Counted from the stretch's first letter, positions 44,613-54,137 are shown. The stretch is 64,000 bases of DNA from Verrucomicrobiota bacterium (GCA_026398275.1 JAPLTF010000017.1:1-64000), one strand, 5' to 3'. Translations and numbers: made by a program. The notes: generated from the sequence alone by a model not told the origin.

Positions 44613-45539
44613 ATGAAACGCATTCTTGTCACCCCAAGATCCGCCACACGAAGCGGACATCCTTCCCTTCAACGACTGAAGGACGCGGGTTATGAGTTGG
44701 TTCTTTCCAAGCCAGGGTCACTCCCCACGGAAGGCGAGTTGATCGAACTGGTGCAGGGCTGCGTGGGATACTTGGCCGGAGTCGAACCGGTCTCTTCGGC
44801 CGTTTTGGAGCAGGCGAAAGATCTTCGTGTCATCAGCCGGAACGGCACCGGAGCGGATGCCATTGACATGGCCGCGGCGGAGCGCCTCGGTATTCGCGTG
44901 CTTCGTGCGGAGGGGGCCAATGCACGTGGAGTGGCCGAACTGACCCTGGCCTTCATTCTTGCCCTGGCCCGCTCGATTCCGGCAACCGACCGCTCGCTCA
45001 AGTCCGGCAAATGGGAGCGCCATCCCGCCATTGAACTGGAAGGCAAAACCCTCGGGCTTGTCGGATGCGGAAAAATCGGACGACTGGTCACCGGCTTTGC
45101 GACGGCCTTTGGAATGCGCATTCTGGCTTACGACCCGCAGCCGAACTGGGAGGACGCGCCGCGGAGTTTCCGCTACGCGACCCTGCCCGAGGTGTATCGC
45201 GAATCGGATTTTCTGAGCCTGCATTGTCCGCCTCCTCCGGGTCGCAAGTCCCTGCTCGATTCCGACAGTCTGACTTCTTTGAGGAAAGGAGTTCGCCTCA
45301 TCAACACGGCGCGGGCGGGTTTGATTGATGCGGACGCCCTGCTGGATGCCCTCGCGTCCGGTCACGTGGCTGGAGTCGCGCTGGATGTCTTCGAGGAAGA
45401 ACCCCCCACGGACCGCCGGCTGCTCGAGCATCCGCTGGTGATCGCGACGCCGCACATCGGCGCGTTCACCCCGGAGAGCGTGGACCGCGCGATGTATCAG
45501 GCCGTGGACAACCTCCTGGAGGCTCTCGCCCGACCATGA
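44613..45539 (+). CDS. D-2-hydroxyacid dehydrogenase family protein (SerA-like)
   Basis: A 308-residue NAD-dependent 2-hydroxyacid dehydrogenase. The coenzyme domain shows TLGLVGCGKIGRLV. The catalytic Arg is in RLINTARAGLIDADALLDAL, the Glu in LDVFEEEPP and the His in TPHIGAFT. The N-terminal ISRNGTGADAIDM corresponds to the SerA RxGxGxDNID segment. It has no regulatory ACT domain. In this operon it probably reduces or oxidises a sugar-derived hydroxy acid rather than making serine. The next gene starts four bases before its stop. Confidence 0.85.
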   Translation: MKRILVTPRSATRSGHPSLQRLKDAGYELVLSKPGSLPTEGELIELVQGCVGYLAGVEPVSSAVLEQAKDLRVISRNGTGADAIDMAAAERLGIRVLRAEGANARGVAELTLAFILALARSIPATDRSLKSGKWERHPAIELEGKTLGLVGCGKIGRLVTGFATAFGMRILAYDPQPNWEDAPRSFRYATLPEVYRESDFLSLHCPPPPGRKSLLDSDSLTSLRKGVRLINTARAGLIDADALLDALASGHVAGVALDVFEEEPPTDRRLLEHPLVIATPHIGAFTPESVDRAMYQAVDNLLEALARP

Positions 45540-46363
45540 GCACCCTGACCCGGCATGTCGGCGGATTTTCCGAGTTCTGGTCCCGGCCAGACGCGGCTGG
45601 GTTTTTGCTTTCATGGCTCGGACAAGCAGGCTTTGCGGTGCGGGCCGGCTCGCATCGATTTCTCGTTGACCCCTACCTTTCGGATTCGCTCGAGGTGAAG
45701 TATCGCGGCTCGGACAAGCCGCACGATCGCATGATGCCCCCGCCCGCCACGGTAGCGGATCTCACCGGACTCCAATTTGTTTTTTGCACACACGCGCACA
45801 GTGACCACATGGATCCTGGGACGCTTCCTGCCATCGCGCGGGCCTTTCCCGACTGCCGGTTCGTCATCCCTCGGGCGCATCTGGAAAAGGCGCGGTTGAT
45901 CGGCGTGCCGGATGCGGCGATTCTGCTGATCGATGCCGGGGATTCACTGGACCTTCGGGACGGGCTCTCGGTGCGGGCGATTCCCGCAGCCCACGAGCAG
46001 ATCGAGACCGACGCCGACGGACACCATCATTTTCTCGGTTATCTCTGGCAGTGCCGGGGGATGACCCTTTACCATTCCGGCGACTGCGTGCCTTACGAAG
46101 GGCTGTCCACCGCGATCATCGGTGCCGACCTCGCACTGCTGCCGGTGAACGGGCGCGGCAAGGGCGTGCCGGGAAATTTCACCTTCGCGGAAGCCGCCCG
46201 GCTTTGCCGAGCTACCAACATCCCAGCCCTCGTCCCGCATCACTTCGGCCTGTTCGCATTCAACACCGCAGACCGCGCGGAGTTGGAAAATGAAGCGGTG
46301 CTCACCACTGCCCCGCAAACCTTCCTCCCCGATGTCGCCTCCTGGCTTTCCCTCGAAGCGTAG
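45536..46363 (+). CDS. MBL-fold hydrolase, UlaG-like lactonase
   Basis: A 275-residue metallo-beta-lactamase-fold protein. It shows FLLSWLGQAGFAVRAG, FLVDPYLSD, the metal motif CTHAHSDHMDP, and downstream His/Asp ligands in LYHSGDCVPYEG and VPHHFGLFAFN. This pattern fits UlaG-type L-ascorbate 6-phosphate lactonases and related sugar lactonases. It overlaps the 2-hydroxyacid dehydrogenase gene. A sugar lactone produced by the Gfo/Idh or alcohol dehydrogenase is a natural substrate candidate. Confidence 0.82.
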   Translation: MSTLTRHVGGFSEFWSRPDAAGFLLSWLGQAGFAVRAGSHRFLVDPYLSDSLEVKYRGSDKPHDRMMPPPATVADLTGLQFVFCTHAHSDHMDPGTLPAIARAFPDCRFVIPRAHLEKARLIGVPDAAILLIDAGDSLDLRDGLSVRAIPAAHEQIETDADGHHHFLGYLWQCRGMTLYHSGDCVPYEGLSTAIIGADLALLPVNGRGKGVPGNFTFAEAARLCRATNIPALVPHHFGLFAFNTADRAELENEAVLTTAPQTFLPDVASWLSLEA

Positions 46364-46433
46364 TTTTCAAAAGATTTATGCTTAACAGACTCAGACATCC
46401 TGACGTGCGAGGAAATCGGCTGAGACCAGATTT

Positions 46434-46498
46434 GGTAGGGCGGGATCGCCGAGCCCGCCGACTTCTCTCGACGGACGCCTCGGCGAGGCATCCCTACC
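46434..46498. repeat. Inverted-repeat element with GGTAGGG...CCCTACC ends
   Basis: GGTAGGG at 46434-46440 and CCCTACC at 46492-46498 bound a 65-base, very GC-rich hairpin. Both arms carry TCGCCGAG 5 bases further in, with CCCGCC / CGTCCG following. It looks like a dispersed non-coding palindromic element (REP/MITE-like). It lies between the MBL gene and the secreted GH2 gene; an open frame that crosses it has no protein character, which supports starting the GH2 gene at 46546. Confidence 0.6.
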
Positions 46499-46545
46499 AT
46501 CGCGGGTTGGGTCATCCTTTTTCCTCGCTCAATCATTTTCTCCAG

Positions 46546-49500
46546 ATGACATCAGGATGTCTGAAACTCATCCCTCTCTCACTGTTGTTTTTTTTGAATG
46601 CCGGGCTGTCCGCAGCAGCAGAGCCCGCCGCGGAGGCCCGCTTTGCCGACGCCCTCCCATTTTCTCCGACGGCACCCTCGATGTGGACGGAAGCCGCGCC
46701 GAAGTCGGAATACGGGAAGCCGCCGCTGACGGTCGAGTGCTGGGCGAAGCTGACCGGGAAAAACGCTTTCAATGTGCTGGCGTCGAATGAGCCGAAGGAT
46801 TCCTCCGGCCATTGGCAGCTCTACACCTACACGGGCACGGGAAAACTCGCTGCCTATCTTCCCGGATATTCGCCGAACGCGATCACAACCAACCGGGATG
46901 TCGTGGACGGGAAATGGCATTTTCTGGCGATGACATTCGACGGCGAAACCGTCGTCCTTTCGGTTGACGGCCAGACCGAAGCGACCGCCCGCCTCGCACG
47001 AAGCGGCAACACCCCGCCGATCACCGGACCGCTGAGAGCGGGCAAAGCCGCCGCGAAGGCGGAGCCGGCCAACGACACCCACGGGTGCGCCGGAGAGATC
47101 GCAGAGCTGCGCGTCTCGAAGGTTGTGCGCGCCATCGCAGAGGTGCCGCAAAAACCGCTGGAGGCGGATGCCGACACGATCGGACTGTGGAGGTTCAACA
47201 AGGCCGAGGGCGTTGCGGAGTTCGAGGATTTTTCTTCGCTTAAAACCCCCATGCGCGTTGTCCGCGCCGCCCAGAAATCCATGGATGAGATTGATCGGGC
47301 AAGCTTCAAGGCCGGTCCCGCGCCGATGGATTCCCCGGCCGTGGACGTGGTCCTGAGCGAGGGTTCGGCGGAGCTTCCCAAAGGCGCACCCGTGCTTTCT
47401 CTCGACGGAAAATGGCAGATGGCGGAAGGCGGAGAAGCGACAACGCGCCTTGAGGGCGAATGGCAGGATTCGATTCCAGCCGAAGTTCCCGGCAGTGTGC
47501 ACACCGCGCTCGAAAAGGCCGGGAAAATCCCCGATCCGAAATTTGGTTTGAACGACGCCATCGCGCGCGAAAAAAGTTTCAAGACTTGGTGGATGAAAAC
47601 GACGTTTCCGCGTCCTGCGAATCTGCAAGGTGGCAAACTGGTCTTTGGCGGGGTGGCGGTCAAATGCACGGTATGGCTCAACGGCCAGGAACTGGGCAGC
47701 CATGAGGGGGCTTTTGGCGGTCCGGAGTTTGACGTGGCAGGGCATTTAAAAGATCAGAATACCCTGATCGTAAAAATATGGCCCGCTCCCTACGTGAAAA
47801 GCACAGGACAGCCTAACTCGTTTTTCACCGACATGAACGTCGGCTGGCTCTACACGGTGACCTTCAACAATGTGTATGGCTGGCACTATTCGAATATTCC
47901 CTCCATCGGGATTTGGCGCTCGGTCCGGCTGAAGGGCGCGCCCGAGGTGCGTCTGAATCATCCGTTTATCGCCACACGCGACGCCCAGGCAGGGACGATG
48001 TCTTTGATGTCCGAAATGGAAGGTCCTGCCAAGGGATGGGCGGGAAAGCTGGTCGGCGTCATCGAACCGGACAACTTCAAGGGCAAATCCTATCAATGGT
48101 CGTCCGAAGTCAAAGCGGACGGCGCGAGGAAGAAGTTGCACCTGCGCTTCGCCATCCCGGATCCGCAGCTCTGGTGGCCTAACGGGATCGGGGATCCCAA
48201 TCTTTACCGGTTGAAGCTGGCCTTTATCCCCGAGGGCGGAGGGATCAGTGATGTCAAGCAGGTGAGTTTCGGAATTCGCACGGTCGAAATGGCCCCTCTG
48301 CCCCACGGCCCCGATCCCAATTTTTGCAACTGGACCTTCGTCATCAACAAGCGCCCTCAGTTCGTTAAGGGGACCGGCTGGTGCACGATGGATTCGTCCA
48401 TGGATTTCTCCCGCGCCCGCTACGAGCACCTCGTCAAGCTGGCCAAGCTGCAGAATGTCCAGATGTTCCGGGCCTGGGGGAGCGGGATGCCGGAAACCGA
48501 TGATTTTTACGACCTGTGCAACCGATACGGAATCATGGTCATGCAGGAATGGCCGACCGCTTGGAACAGTCACAAGGAAGGATTTCAGCCATATGACATG
48601 CTGGAGGAGACGGTCCGCTTGAACACGCTGCGCCTGCGCAACAACCCCTCGCTGGTGATGTGGGGCGGCGGAAATGAATCCAGCGACTTTCAAGGCAAAG
48701 CGATTGATATGATGGGCCGCTACAGCAATGAAATGGACGGCACGCGCCCGTTCCATCGCGGCGAAGCCTACGGGGGCAGCACTCACAACTACGACTGCGA
48801 CTGGGGCCAAAAGCCGCTGGACGCCGCCCTGGGAGTTGCCGCTCCGTTCATCGGCGAATTCGGCATGAGGTCGATGCCGGTTTATGAGTCGGTGCAGCGG
48901 TATCTGCCCGATGACGAGAAGAACCTGTGGCCGGCTCCGGATGGCGGCTCCTTTGCCTACCACACGCCGGTCTTCAACACGAAGGGCGACATGGCGAGGT
49001 TGCGGAAATTTGCCGGCTATTTCTCCGAAGGCAAGACGATGGAGGAGTTTTGCACCGCCTCGCAGGTGGCGGCGACGACCTGCGTGCGGCACACTCTCGA
49101 GCACGCCCGCACCCGCTGGCCGGAGAGCACCGGCGCGCTCTACTACAAGATGAACGACAACTATCCGGCGGCGTCCTGGGCTTCGGTGGATTGGTATGGC
49201 GCGCCGAAGATGAACCATTACTTCTTCGAGCAGGCCTTCGCTCCGCTGCACGCCTGCATCCTGTTCTCGACGTTCAACATGACCTCGAAGCCGACGACCG
49301 TGCCGGAATTTGTTCCGGGCAAATTCGGGAATGCCATCCAACTGGCCAAGAACTACCAGGAGGTCGCGATTCCAGGCGGCATGAAGGACCGCCCGCTCAC
49401 GTTCGAGTGCTGGGTCAAGCTCGACAAGCTGGACACCTTCAACATCATCATGTCGGTCGCCCGCAAGGATGGCAAACACTGGGAAATCTACACCGCACCG

Positions 49501-50388
49501 AATGATGGAACTCTTAAGGTTTATATGCCGGGCATCGGCGATTTTTCAAGCGCTGCCAAACTCCAAGCCGGGCAATGGCACTATCTGGCATTCCGTCTTG
49601 GGCAGAGGGGATTCGAGCTGTATGTGGACGGCAAACTGGCGATCGAGAAGACGTTTCCGAAGGAACTGGTGTTTGATGATCAGCCGCTGATTCTCGGCGG
49701 GATCAGAGGCGAGGGCATGGCCTGCAATGGCGCGATTGACGAACTGGTCGTCAGCCGCCGGACGGATTCCCTCGAGGGGGCCGTCCCGACCGCGCCGGCG
49801 GCGGCGACTACGGAGACCCTTGCAGTTTTCCATCTGGACAGCAGCGAGGAAGTTCTCATCAAAGTGAATCCCCCGGCGGCCCCGGCGCTGCCCGTATATT
49901 TGCTCGACGACGCCGACGCGCTGAAAAGCGGGGGGGCATGGGAAGTCGTTGCCCGGGCCTACGACAGCCAGCTCGCCGAAATCAAGCGCGAGTCGTTCAA
50001 GGGAACGGGCGCGATTGACCGCGTGGCGAAACTCGGCGAGTTCAAACTGACCCTCGAGCAGGCGAGCTCCGAGCCGCTGCTGTTTGTGGTGGAGGTGCGG
50101 CGGGATGGCGTCCTGGCGGACCGGACGTTTTACTGGACGAATTACGAGTTGGTGAAGGACGGCCTCTTCAAGCTGCCCAAGACAAGCGTTTCGCTGGAGG
50201 TCAAGGACGGCAAAGCCATCATGAAGAACACCGGCAAGCTTCCCGCCGTGGGCGTCAACGTCGGACGGACGGGCCATGCCGACACGTTTTATGCCGACGA
50301 GAACTATTTCTGGCTGGATCCCGGCGAAACGAAGTCGGTGAAGGTCAATGAAACGGAAGGCCTCAAGGTCTCCGGCTGGAATTTGTAA
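46546..50388 (+). CDS. Secreted GH2 beta-mannosidase-like enzyme with two LamG modules
   Basis: A 1280-residue exported enzyme; ATG 46546 gives a signal peptide (CLKLIPLSLLFFLNAGLSAAA). A LamG/concanavalin module (about residues 25-235, with LTVECWAKLTGKNAFN and DGKWHFLAMTFDG) comes first. A GH2 body homologous to 42060-44582 starts near residue 246 and has acid/base Glu711 (GGGNES) and nucleophile Glu771 (IGEFGM). A second LamG module, about residues 916-1103 (VPGKFGNAIQL, FECWVKLDKLDTFNIIMSVA), is inserted between the barrel and the C-terminal sandwich (YLLDDADALKSGG). In the cytoplasmic paralogue these two parts are joined directly. The inserted module closely matches the N-terminal LamG of the protein at 54215-57790. 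Confidence 0.85.
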   Translation: MTSGCLKLIPLSLLFFLNAGLSAAAEPAAEARFADALPFSPTAPSMWTEAAPKSEYGKPPLTVECWAKLTGKNAFNVLASNEPKDSSGHWQLYTYTGTGKLAAYLPGYSPNAITTNRDVVDGKWHFLAMTFDGETVVLSVDGQTEATARLARSGNTPPITGPLRAGKAAAKAEPANDTHGCAGEIAELRVSKVVRAIAEVPQKPLEADADTIGLWRFNKAEGVAEFEDFSSLKTPMRVVRAAQKSMDEIDRASFKAGPAPMDSPAVDVVLSEGSAELPKGAPVLSLDGKWQMAEGGEATTRLEGEWQDSIPAEVPGSVHTALEKAGKIPDPKFGLNDAIAREKSFKTWWMKTTFPRPANLQGGKLVFGGVAVKCTVWLNGQELGSHEGAFGGPEFDVAGHLKDQNTLIVKIWPAPYVKSTGQPNSFFTDMNVGWLYTVTFNNVYGWHYSNIPSIGIWRSVRLKGAPEVRLNHPFIATRDAQAGTMSLMSEMEGPAKGWAGKLVGVIEPDNFKGKSYQWSSEVKADGARKKLHLRFAIPDPQLWWPNGIGDPNLYRLKLAFIPEGGGISDVKQVSFGIRTVEMAPLPHGPDPNFCNWTFVINKRPQFVKGTGWCTMDSSMDFSRARYEHLVKLAKLQNVQMFRAWGSGMPETDDFYDLCNRYGIMVMQEWPTAWNSHKEGFQPYDMLEETVRLNTLRLRNNPSLVMWGGGNESSDFQGKAIDMMGRYSNEMDGTRPFHRGEAYGGSTHNYDCDWGQKPLDAALGVAAPFIGEFGMRSMPVYESVQRYLPDDEKNLWPAPDGGSFAYHTPVFNTKGDMARLRKFAGYFSEGKTMEEFCTASQVAATTCVRHTLEHARTRWPESTGALYYKMNDNYPAASWASVDWYGAPKMNHYFFEQAFAPLHACILFSTFNMTSKPTTVPEFVPGKFGNAIQLAKNYQEVAIPGGMKDRPLTFECWVKLDKLDTFNIIMSVARKDGKHWEIYTAPNDGTLKVYMPGIGDFSSAAKLQAGQWHYLAFRLGQRGFELYVDGKLAIEKTFPKELVFDDQPLILGGIRGEGMACNGAIDELVVSRRTDSLEGAVPTAPAAATTETLAVFHLDSSEEVLIKVNPPAAPALPVYLLDDADALKSGGAWEVVARAYDSQLAEIKRESFKGTGAIDRVAKLGEFKLTLEQASSEPLLFVVEVRRDGVLADRTFYWTNYELVKDGLFKLPKTSVSLEVKDGKAIMKNTGKLPAVGVNVGRTGHADTFYADENYFWLDPGETKSVKVNETEGLKVSGWNL

Positions 50389-50404
50389 AAACCAACAACC
50401 CAAC

Positions 50405-51265
50405 ATGAACTCCATAGGAATCTACTACGCATATTGGACACAAAACTGGGACGCGGATTTCGTTCCCTTCATCAGCAAGGTCAAGAAGCTCGGCTTCGAC
50501 ATCCTCGAGGTCAACGCGGGCACGGTCGCCCGCATGGGCCAGACCGAGCGCGAACGCCTGAAGAATGCCGCCGTGGACGCCGGCATCGAACTCACGTATT
50601 GCATCGGCCTCCCGCATGACTTCGATGTCGCCTCGGAAAGCGATGTGGTCCGCGCGAGCGGGGTCGCCTACTTGAAGGATATGGCGAGCGCGGTGGCCGG
50701 GATGGGTCACAAGACGATCGGGGGCATCATCTACGGATCGTGGCCGGGCAAGCTTGCTCCCGGAGCCGACAAGCGCGCCGCAGTGGACCGCAGTGTCGCG
50801 AGCATGCGCGAGGCGGTGAAGACCGCCGAAGACTGCGGCGTGTATTTCAATGTGGAGGTCGTCAATCGCTTCGAGCAATACATCATGAACACCGCCGCCG
50901 AGGCACTTGAATATGTCGAGCGGGTCGGCAGCGACCACTGCAGGATCCTTCTCGACACATTCCACCTTAATATCGAGGAGGACAGCATCCACGACGCCAT
51001 CGTGACCGCGGGTTCCCGCCTCGGCCACTTTCACATCGGCGAAAACAACCGCCGCGCCCCGGGACGCGGACGCATTCCCTGGAAGGAAGTGTGCGGTGCC
51101 TTGAAAGAGATCAACTACCAGGGTGCGCTTTCCATGGAGCCGTTCCTCATGCCGGGCGGCGAAGTGGGCCGCGACATTTCCGTTTACCGCGATCTGCAAG
51201 ACGGCCTCGACCTTGACCAGGAGGCCGGCCGCGCGCTCGAATTCATCCGTCAACAACTCGCCTAA
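50405..51265 (+). CDS. D-tagatose/D-psicose 3-epimerase-family enzyme
   Basis: A 286-residue TIM-barrel epimerase of the DTE/DPE family, which epimerises ketohexoses at C3 with a metal ion. The first catalytic Glu and its surroundings NVEVVNRFEQYIMN, the metal-binding LLDTFHLNIEEDS, FHIGENNRRAPGRG and the second catalytic Glu in SMEPFLMPGG are all in place. The length is normal. It is followed eight bases later by an isomerase-like gene and then a sugar porter, so this part of the locus imports and rearranges a rare sugar. Confidence 0.9.
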   Translation: MNSIGIYYAYWTQNWDADFVPFISKVKKLGFDILEVNAGTVARMGQTERERLKNAAVDAGIELTYCIGLPHDFDVASESDVVRASGVAYLKDMASAVAGMGHKTIGGIIYGSWPGKLAPGADKRAAVDRSVASMREAVKTAEDCGVYFNVEVVNRFEQYIMNTAAEALEYVERVGSDHCRILLDTFHLNIEEDSIHDAIVTAGSRLGHFHIGENNRRAPGRGRIPWKEVCGALKEINYQGALSMEPFLMPGGEVGRDISVYRDLQDGLDLDQEAGRALEFIRQQLA

Positions 51266-51272
51266 TATACCC

Positions 51273-52688
51273 ATGAAAAAAACCAAAGTCGGCATCCTTA
51301 CCTTCTCCGATGGCCGTGATTACATTCACAAGAGCCTCGTGGATCTCAATTGGAAGTATCAACGCGGCATCGCCGCAGCTCTGGAAAAAACCGGCCTCGT
51401 CGAGGTGGTGCAGGGCGAGGAGATTGTTTGGAACAATGAAACCGCCAACCAGGAAGGCCGCCGTCTGGCCGCCGCCGGGTGCGACCTCACGATCCTCAAC
51501 TACGCGATCTGGTGCTACCCGCACCTTTCCGCCATGGCCACGCGCTTCGCGCCCGGGCCATTTCTTCTGTTCTGCAATGTCCATCCGTCCGAACCCGGAA
51601 TGGTCGGCATGCTCGCTGCAGCGGGGACGATGGATCAACTGGGCGAGAAATACACCCGCGTCTGGGGCGACATCAATGACCCGGAGGTGCTGGCCAAGGT
51701 TCTCTCGTTCATCCGTGCCGCTGGCGCCTTGTCGAAACTGCGCGGCCAGACTTACGGGCTTTTCGGCGGCCGTCCGCTCGGCATGTATACCGCCGTGGCA
51801 AACCTCGATGAGTGGTCGAAAATCTTCGGCCTGGACGTCGAGCACATCGAGCAGGAAGACCTCGTTCGCCAATCCGCCAAGGTCGATCCCGCCCGCATCG
51901 AAGCCGGCTTCCAATGGTTGACCAAGCATGTCGGCGAAATCCGCTACGACGGCGACGGGCTCACACCCGAGAAGCTCAAGCTCCAGATCGCCAGCTACCA
52001 TGCCTACCGCGACATCATCGCCGAACGGAAACTCGATTTTGTCGGAACCAAGGCCCACGGCGACCTCACTGACAAGTTTGTGACGGTGGACATCGCGGAA
52101 GCGTTCCTCAACGATCCCTATGACTGGGAAGGCCCGCATGAACCGATCGTCGCCGCGACGGAGGCCGACATGGATGGCGCGCTGACGATGCAGCTCTTCA
52201 AGCACATCACCGGCGAGCCCGTCCTCTTCGCCGACGTCCGGCATTACGACAAAGACGACGACGTCTGGTATTTCTCCAACTCCGGCACCCACGCCACCTA
52301 CTTCGCGGGCCGGTCCATGGACCCGGCGGTGAACCTGAAAAATGTCACGTTCTACCCGGAGAAAAACTACTACCCGGCGGGCGGCGCGAGCGTGCATCAC
52401 TTTGCCGCCCCCGGCCAGGTGACATTGGCACGGTTCGCACGCAAGAACGGCCGTTACTGGCTGGCTATCGTGCAGGCCGAGTTTGTCGAATTTCCCCGCG
52501 AGGTCGCCCTGCAAAAGGGCTCGACCGTCACCCCCGAGTGGCCGATCGCCTTCGCCCGCTTGAAATCCTCGCCGGAAGAATTCCTCTCCACCTTCCCGTG
52601 CAACCACATCCACGGCTGCTACGGGGACTGGACGGCCGAGTTCGTCCACCTCGCCAACATCCTCGGGATCGAATCAAAAATCTATTAA
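51273..52688 (+). CDS. L-fucose/L-arabinose isomerase-family protein
   Basis: A 471-residue protein of the FucI/AraA fold, distinct from that at 10184-11590. It starts VGILTFSDGRDYIHKSL, has an N-terminal domain with GCDLTILNYAIWCYPHL and a middle domain with YGLFGGRPLGMYTAVANLDEW. C-terminally, probable metal residues are in ATEADMDGALTMQLFKHI and HHFAAPGQVTLAR. The pattern matches uncharacterised isomerase relatives found with the epimerase family. In context it may convert an aldose to the ketose used by the neighbouring 3-epimerase. Confidence 0.75.
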   Translation: MKKTKVGILTFSDGRDYIHKSLVDLNWKYQRGIAAALEKTGLVEVVQGEEIVWNNETANQEGRRLAAAGCDLTILNYAIWCYPHLSAMATRFAPGPFLLFCNVHPSEPGMVGMLAAAGTMDQLGEKYTRVWGDINDPEVLAKVLSFIRAAGALSKLRGQTYGLFGGRPLGMYTAVANLDEWSKIFGLDVEHIEQEDLVRQSAKVDPARIEAGFQWLTKHVGEIRYDGDGLTPEKLKLQIASYHAYRDIIAERKLDFVGTKAHGDLTDKFVTVDIAEAFLNDPYDWEGPHEPIVAATEADMDGALTMQLFKHITGEPVLFADVRHYDKDDDVWYFSNSGTHATYFAGRSMDPAVNLKNVTFYPEKNYYPAGGASVHHFAAPGQVTLARFARKNGRYWLAIVQAEFVEFPREVALQKGSTVTPEWPIAFARLKSSPEEFLSTFPCNHIHGCYGDWTAEFVHLANILGIESKIY

Positions 52689-52712
52689 TCCGGGAAACCG
52701 CCACAAAACATT

Positions 52713-54137
52713 ATGAAAAATGAAACCCTGAAATCCTCCTCTCCCGGTAATTCCGGCCATGGCAGCATGGGCTACCTCACGTTCGTCTGCGTGGTTGCCG
52801 CGCTGGGCGGCCTGCTCTTCGGCTTCGACACCGTTGTCATCGGCGGCACCGTGCCGGCGGTCAAGGCGCAGTTTGCCCTCGACCAATGGCTGGAGGGGCT
52901 TTTTGTTGCTTCCGCATTGATCGGGTGCATGTTCGGCTCCGGATTCGCAGGTGTGCTCAGCGATGCCTTCGGGCGCAAGAAAGTTCTGATCCTTTCGTCG
53001 GTGCTGTTTTTGGCGACCGGTCTCGGCTGCTCGATGGCGTGGGACCACTGGTCGCTGCTTGCCTTCCGCTTCATCGGCGGCGCAGGCATCGGCGTGGCTT
53101 CGATGGTCTGCCCTCTCTACATTTCCGAAATCAGCCCCGCCAGCGTGCGCGGGCGGATGGTGACGCTGTTCCAGTTCGCGATCACCATCGGCATCGTCGT
53201 CTGCCTCTTCTCGAATGCGGCCATTGAACATCTTTCCCGTCAGGGCACTCCCGGCGCTCCGGGCGGGCTCTATCAATGGATGTTTGTGGACCAGGTCTGG
53301 CGCGCGATGTTCCTCATGGCTACGCTGCCGGCGGTGTTCTTCGCCGCGCTGACCTTGTTCATCCCCGAAAGCCCGCGCTGGCTGGCCAAGGCGGGCTTGA
53401 CGGACAGGGCGCGCGACATCCTGGCCCGGGTCGGAGGCATGGAGGCGGCGGAAAGGTCGCTCGCCGAAATCAAGGACGCGATCGCCGAGGAGACCGGACG
53501 TTTTTCCGACCTGTTCCGTGGCGGTGCCCGAAAGGCATTGTTCATCGCGCTGTTTCTCTCGCTCGTGTCGGAGTTGAGCGGGGTGACGGTGGTCCTATAC
53601 TACGGGCCGGACATTCTGAAAAATGCAGGCGTGCAGCTCTCGGACGCGCTGGGCGGCTTCGTGATCATCGGCCTGTGCAACATGGCCTTCACGGTCATCG
53701 CCCTCTGGCTGATGGACCGGGCGGGGCGGCGGCAGCTTCTGTTTTGGGGCACGCTCGGCTGCGCCGCCGTGCTGGCAACCATCGGCGGCCTCTTTGCGAG
53801 CAACCAGACCGGCGGCGGCGCGCTCGTGGCCCTGATCTGCCTGTTCTTTGCGTTCTTCGCCTTCTCCATCGGCCCGATCAAATGGGTGATGATGTCGGAG
53901 ATCTTTCCCACCAAAATCCGCGGTCGGGCGATCGCGATTGCCACCGTGGCGGTCTGGCTGGGCGACACCGTCACCAACTATTTTTTCCCATGGGCGCGCG
54001 AACATTGGGGGCCGGCCGTTTGCTTCTTCGTGTTTGCCGCAGTGCTCGTCCCGCAACTGATCTTTGTCCTGACCGTGATGCCTGAAACCAAGGGGCAAAC
54101 ACTCGAGGAAATCGAGGAGTCATTTGCGCGCGACTAA
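52713..54137 (+). CDS. Sugar porter (MFS, proton-coupled)
   Basis: A 474-residue, 12-segment member of the MFS sugar porter family (XylE/GalP/AraE type). Motifs are GGLLFGFDTVVIGG, GVLSDAFGRKKVL (loop 2-3), PLYISEISPASVRGRMV, PESPRWLAKAG after segment 6, and the C-terminal FPTKIRGRAIAIA and PETKGQTLEEIE. All are diagnostic. It is located 24 bases after the isomerase gene. It should import the monosaccharide processed by the epimerase/isomerase and kinase. Confidence 0.92.
   Translation: MKNETLKSSSPGNSGHGSMGYLTFVCVVAALGGLLFGFDTVVIGGTVPAVKAQFALDQWLEGLFVASALIGCMFGSGFAGVLSDAFGRKKVLILSSVLFLATGLGCSMAWDHWSLLAFRFIGGAGIGVASMVCPLYISEISPASVRGRMVTLFQFAITIGIVVCLFSNAAIEHLSRQGTPGAPGGLYQWMFVDQVWRAMFLMATLPAVFFAALTLFIPESPRWLAKAGLTDRARDILARVGGMEAAERSLAEIKDAIAEETGRFSDLFRGGARKALFIALFLSLVSELSGVTVVLYYGPDILKNAGVQLSDALGGFVIIGLCNMAFTVIALWLMDRAGRRQLLFWGTLGCAAVLATIGGLFASNQTGGGALVALICLFFAFFAFSIGPIKWVMMSEIFPTKIRGRAIAIATVAVWLGDTVTNYFFPWAREHWGPAVCFFVFAAVLVPQLIFVLTVMPETKGQTLEEIEESFARD

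Noticed and set aside
46378-46545. N-terminal extension of the secreted GH2 enzyme
   Set aside because: It would translate through the palindromic repeat element and place the signal peptide internally; ATG 46546 gives a proper signal peptide.
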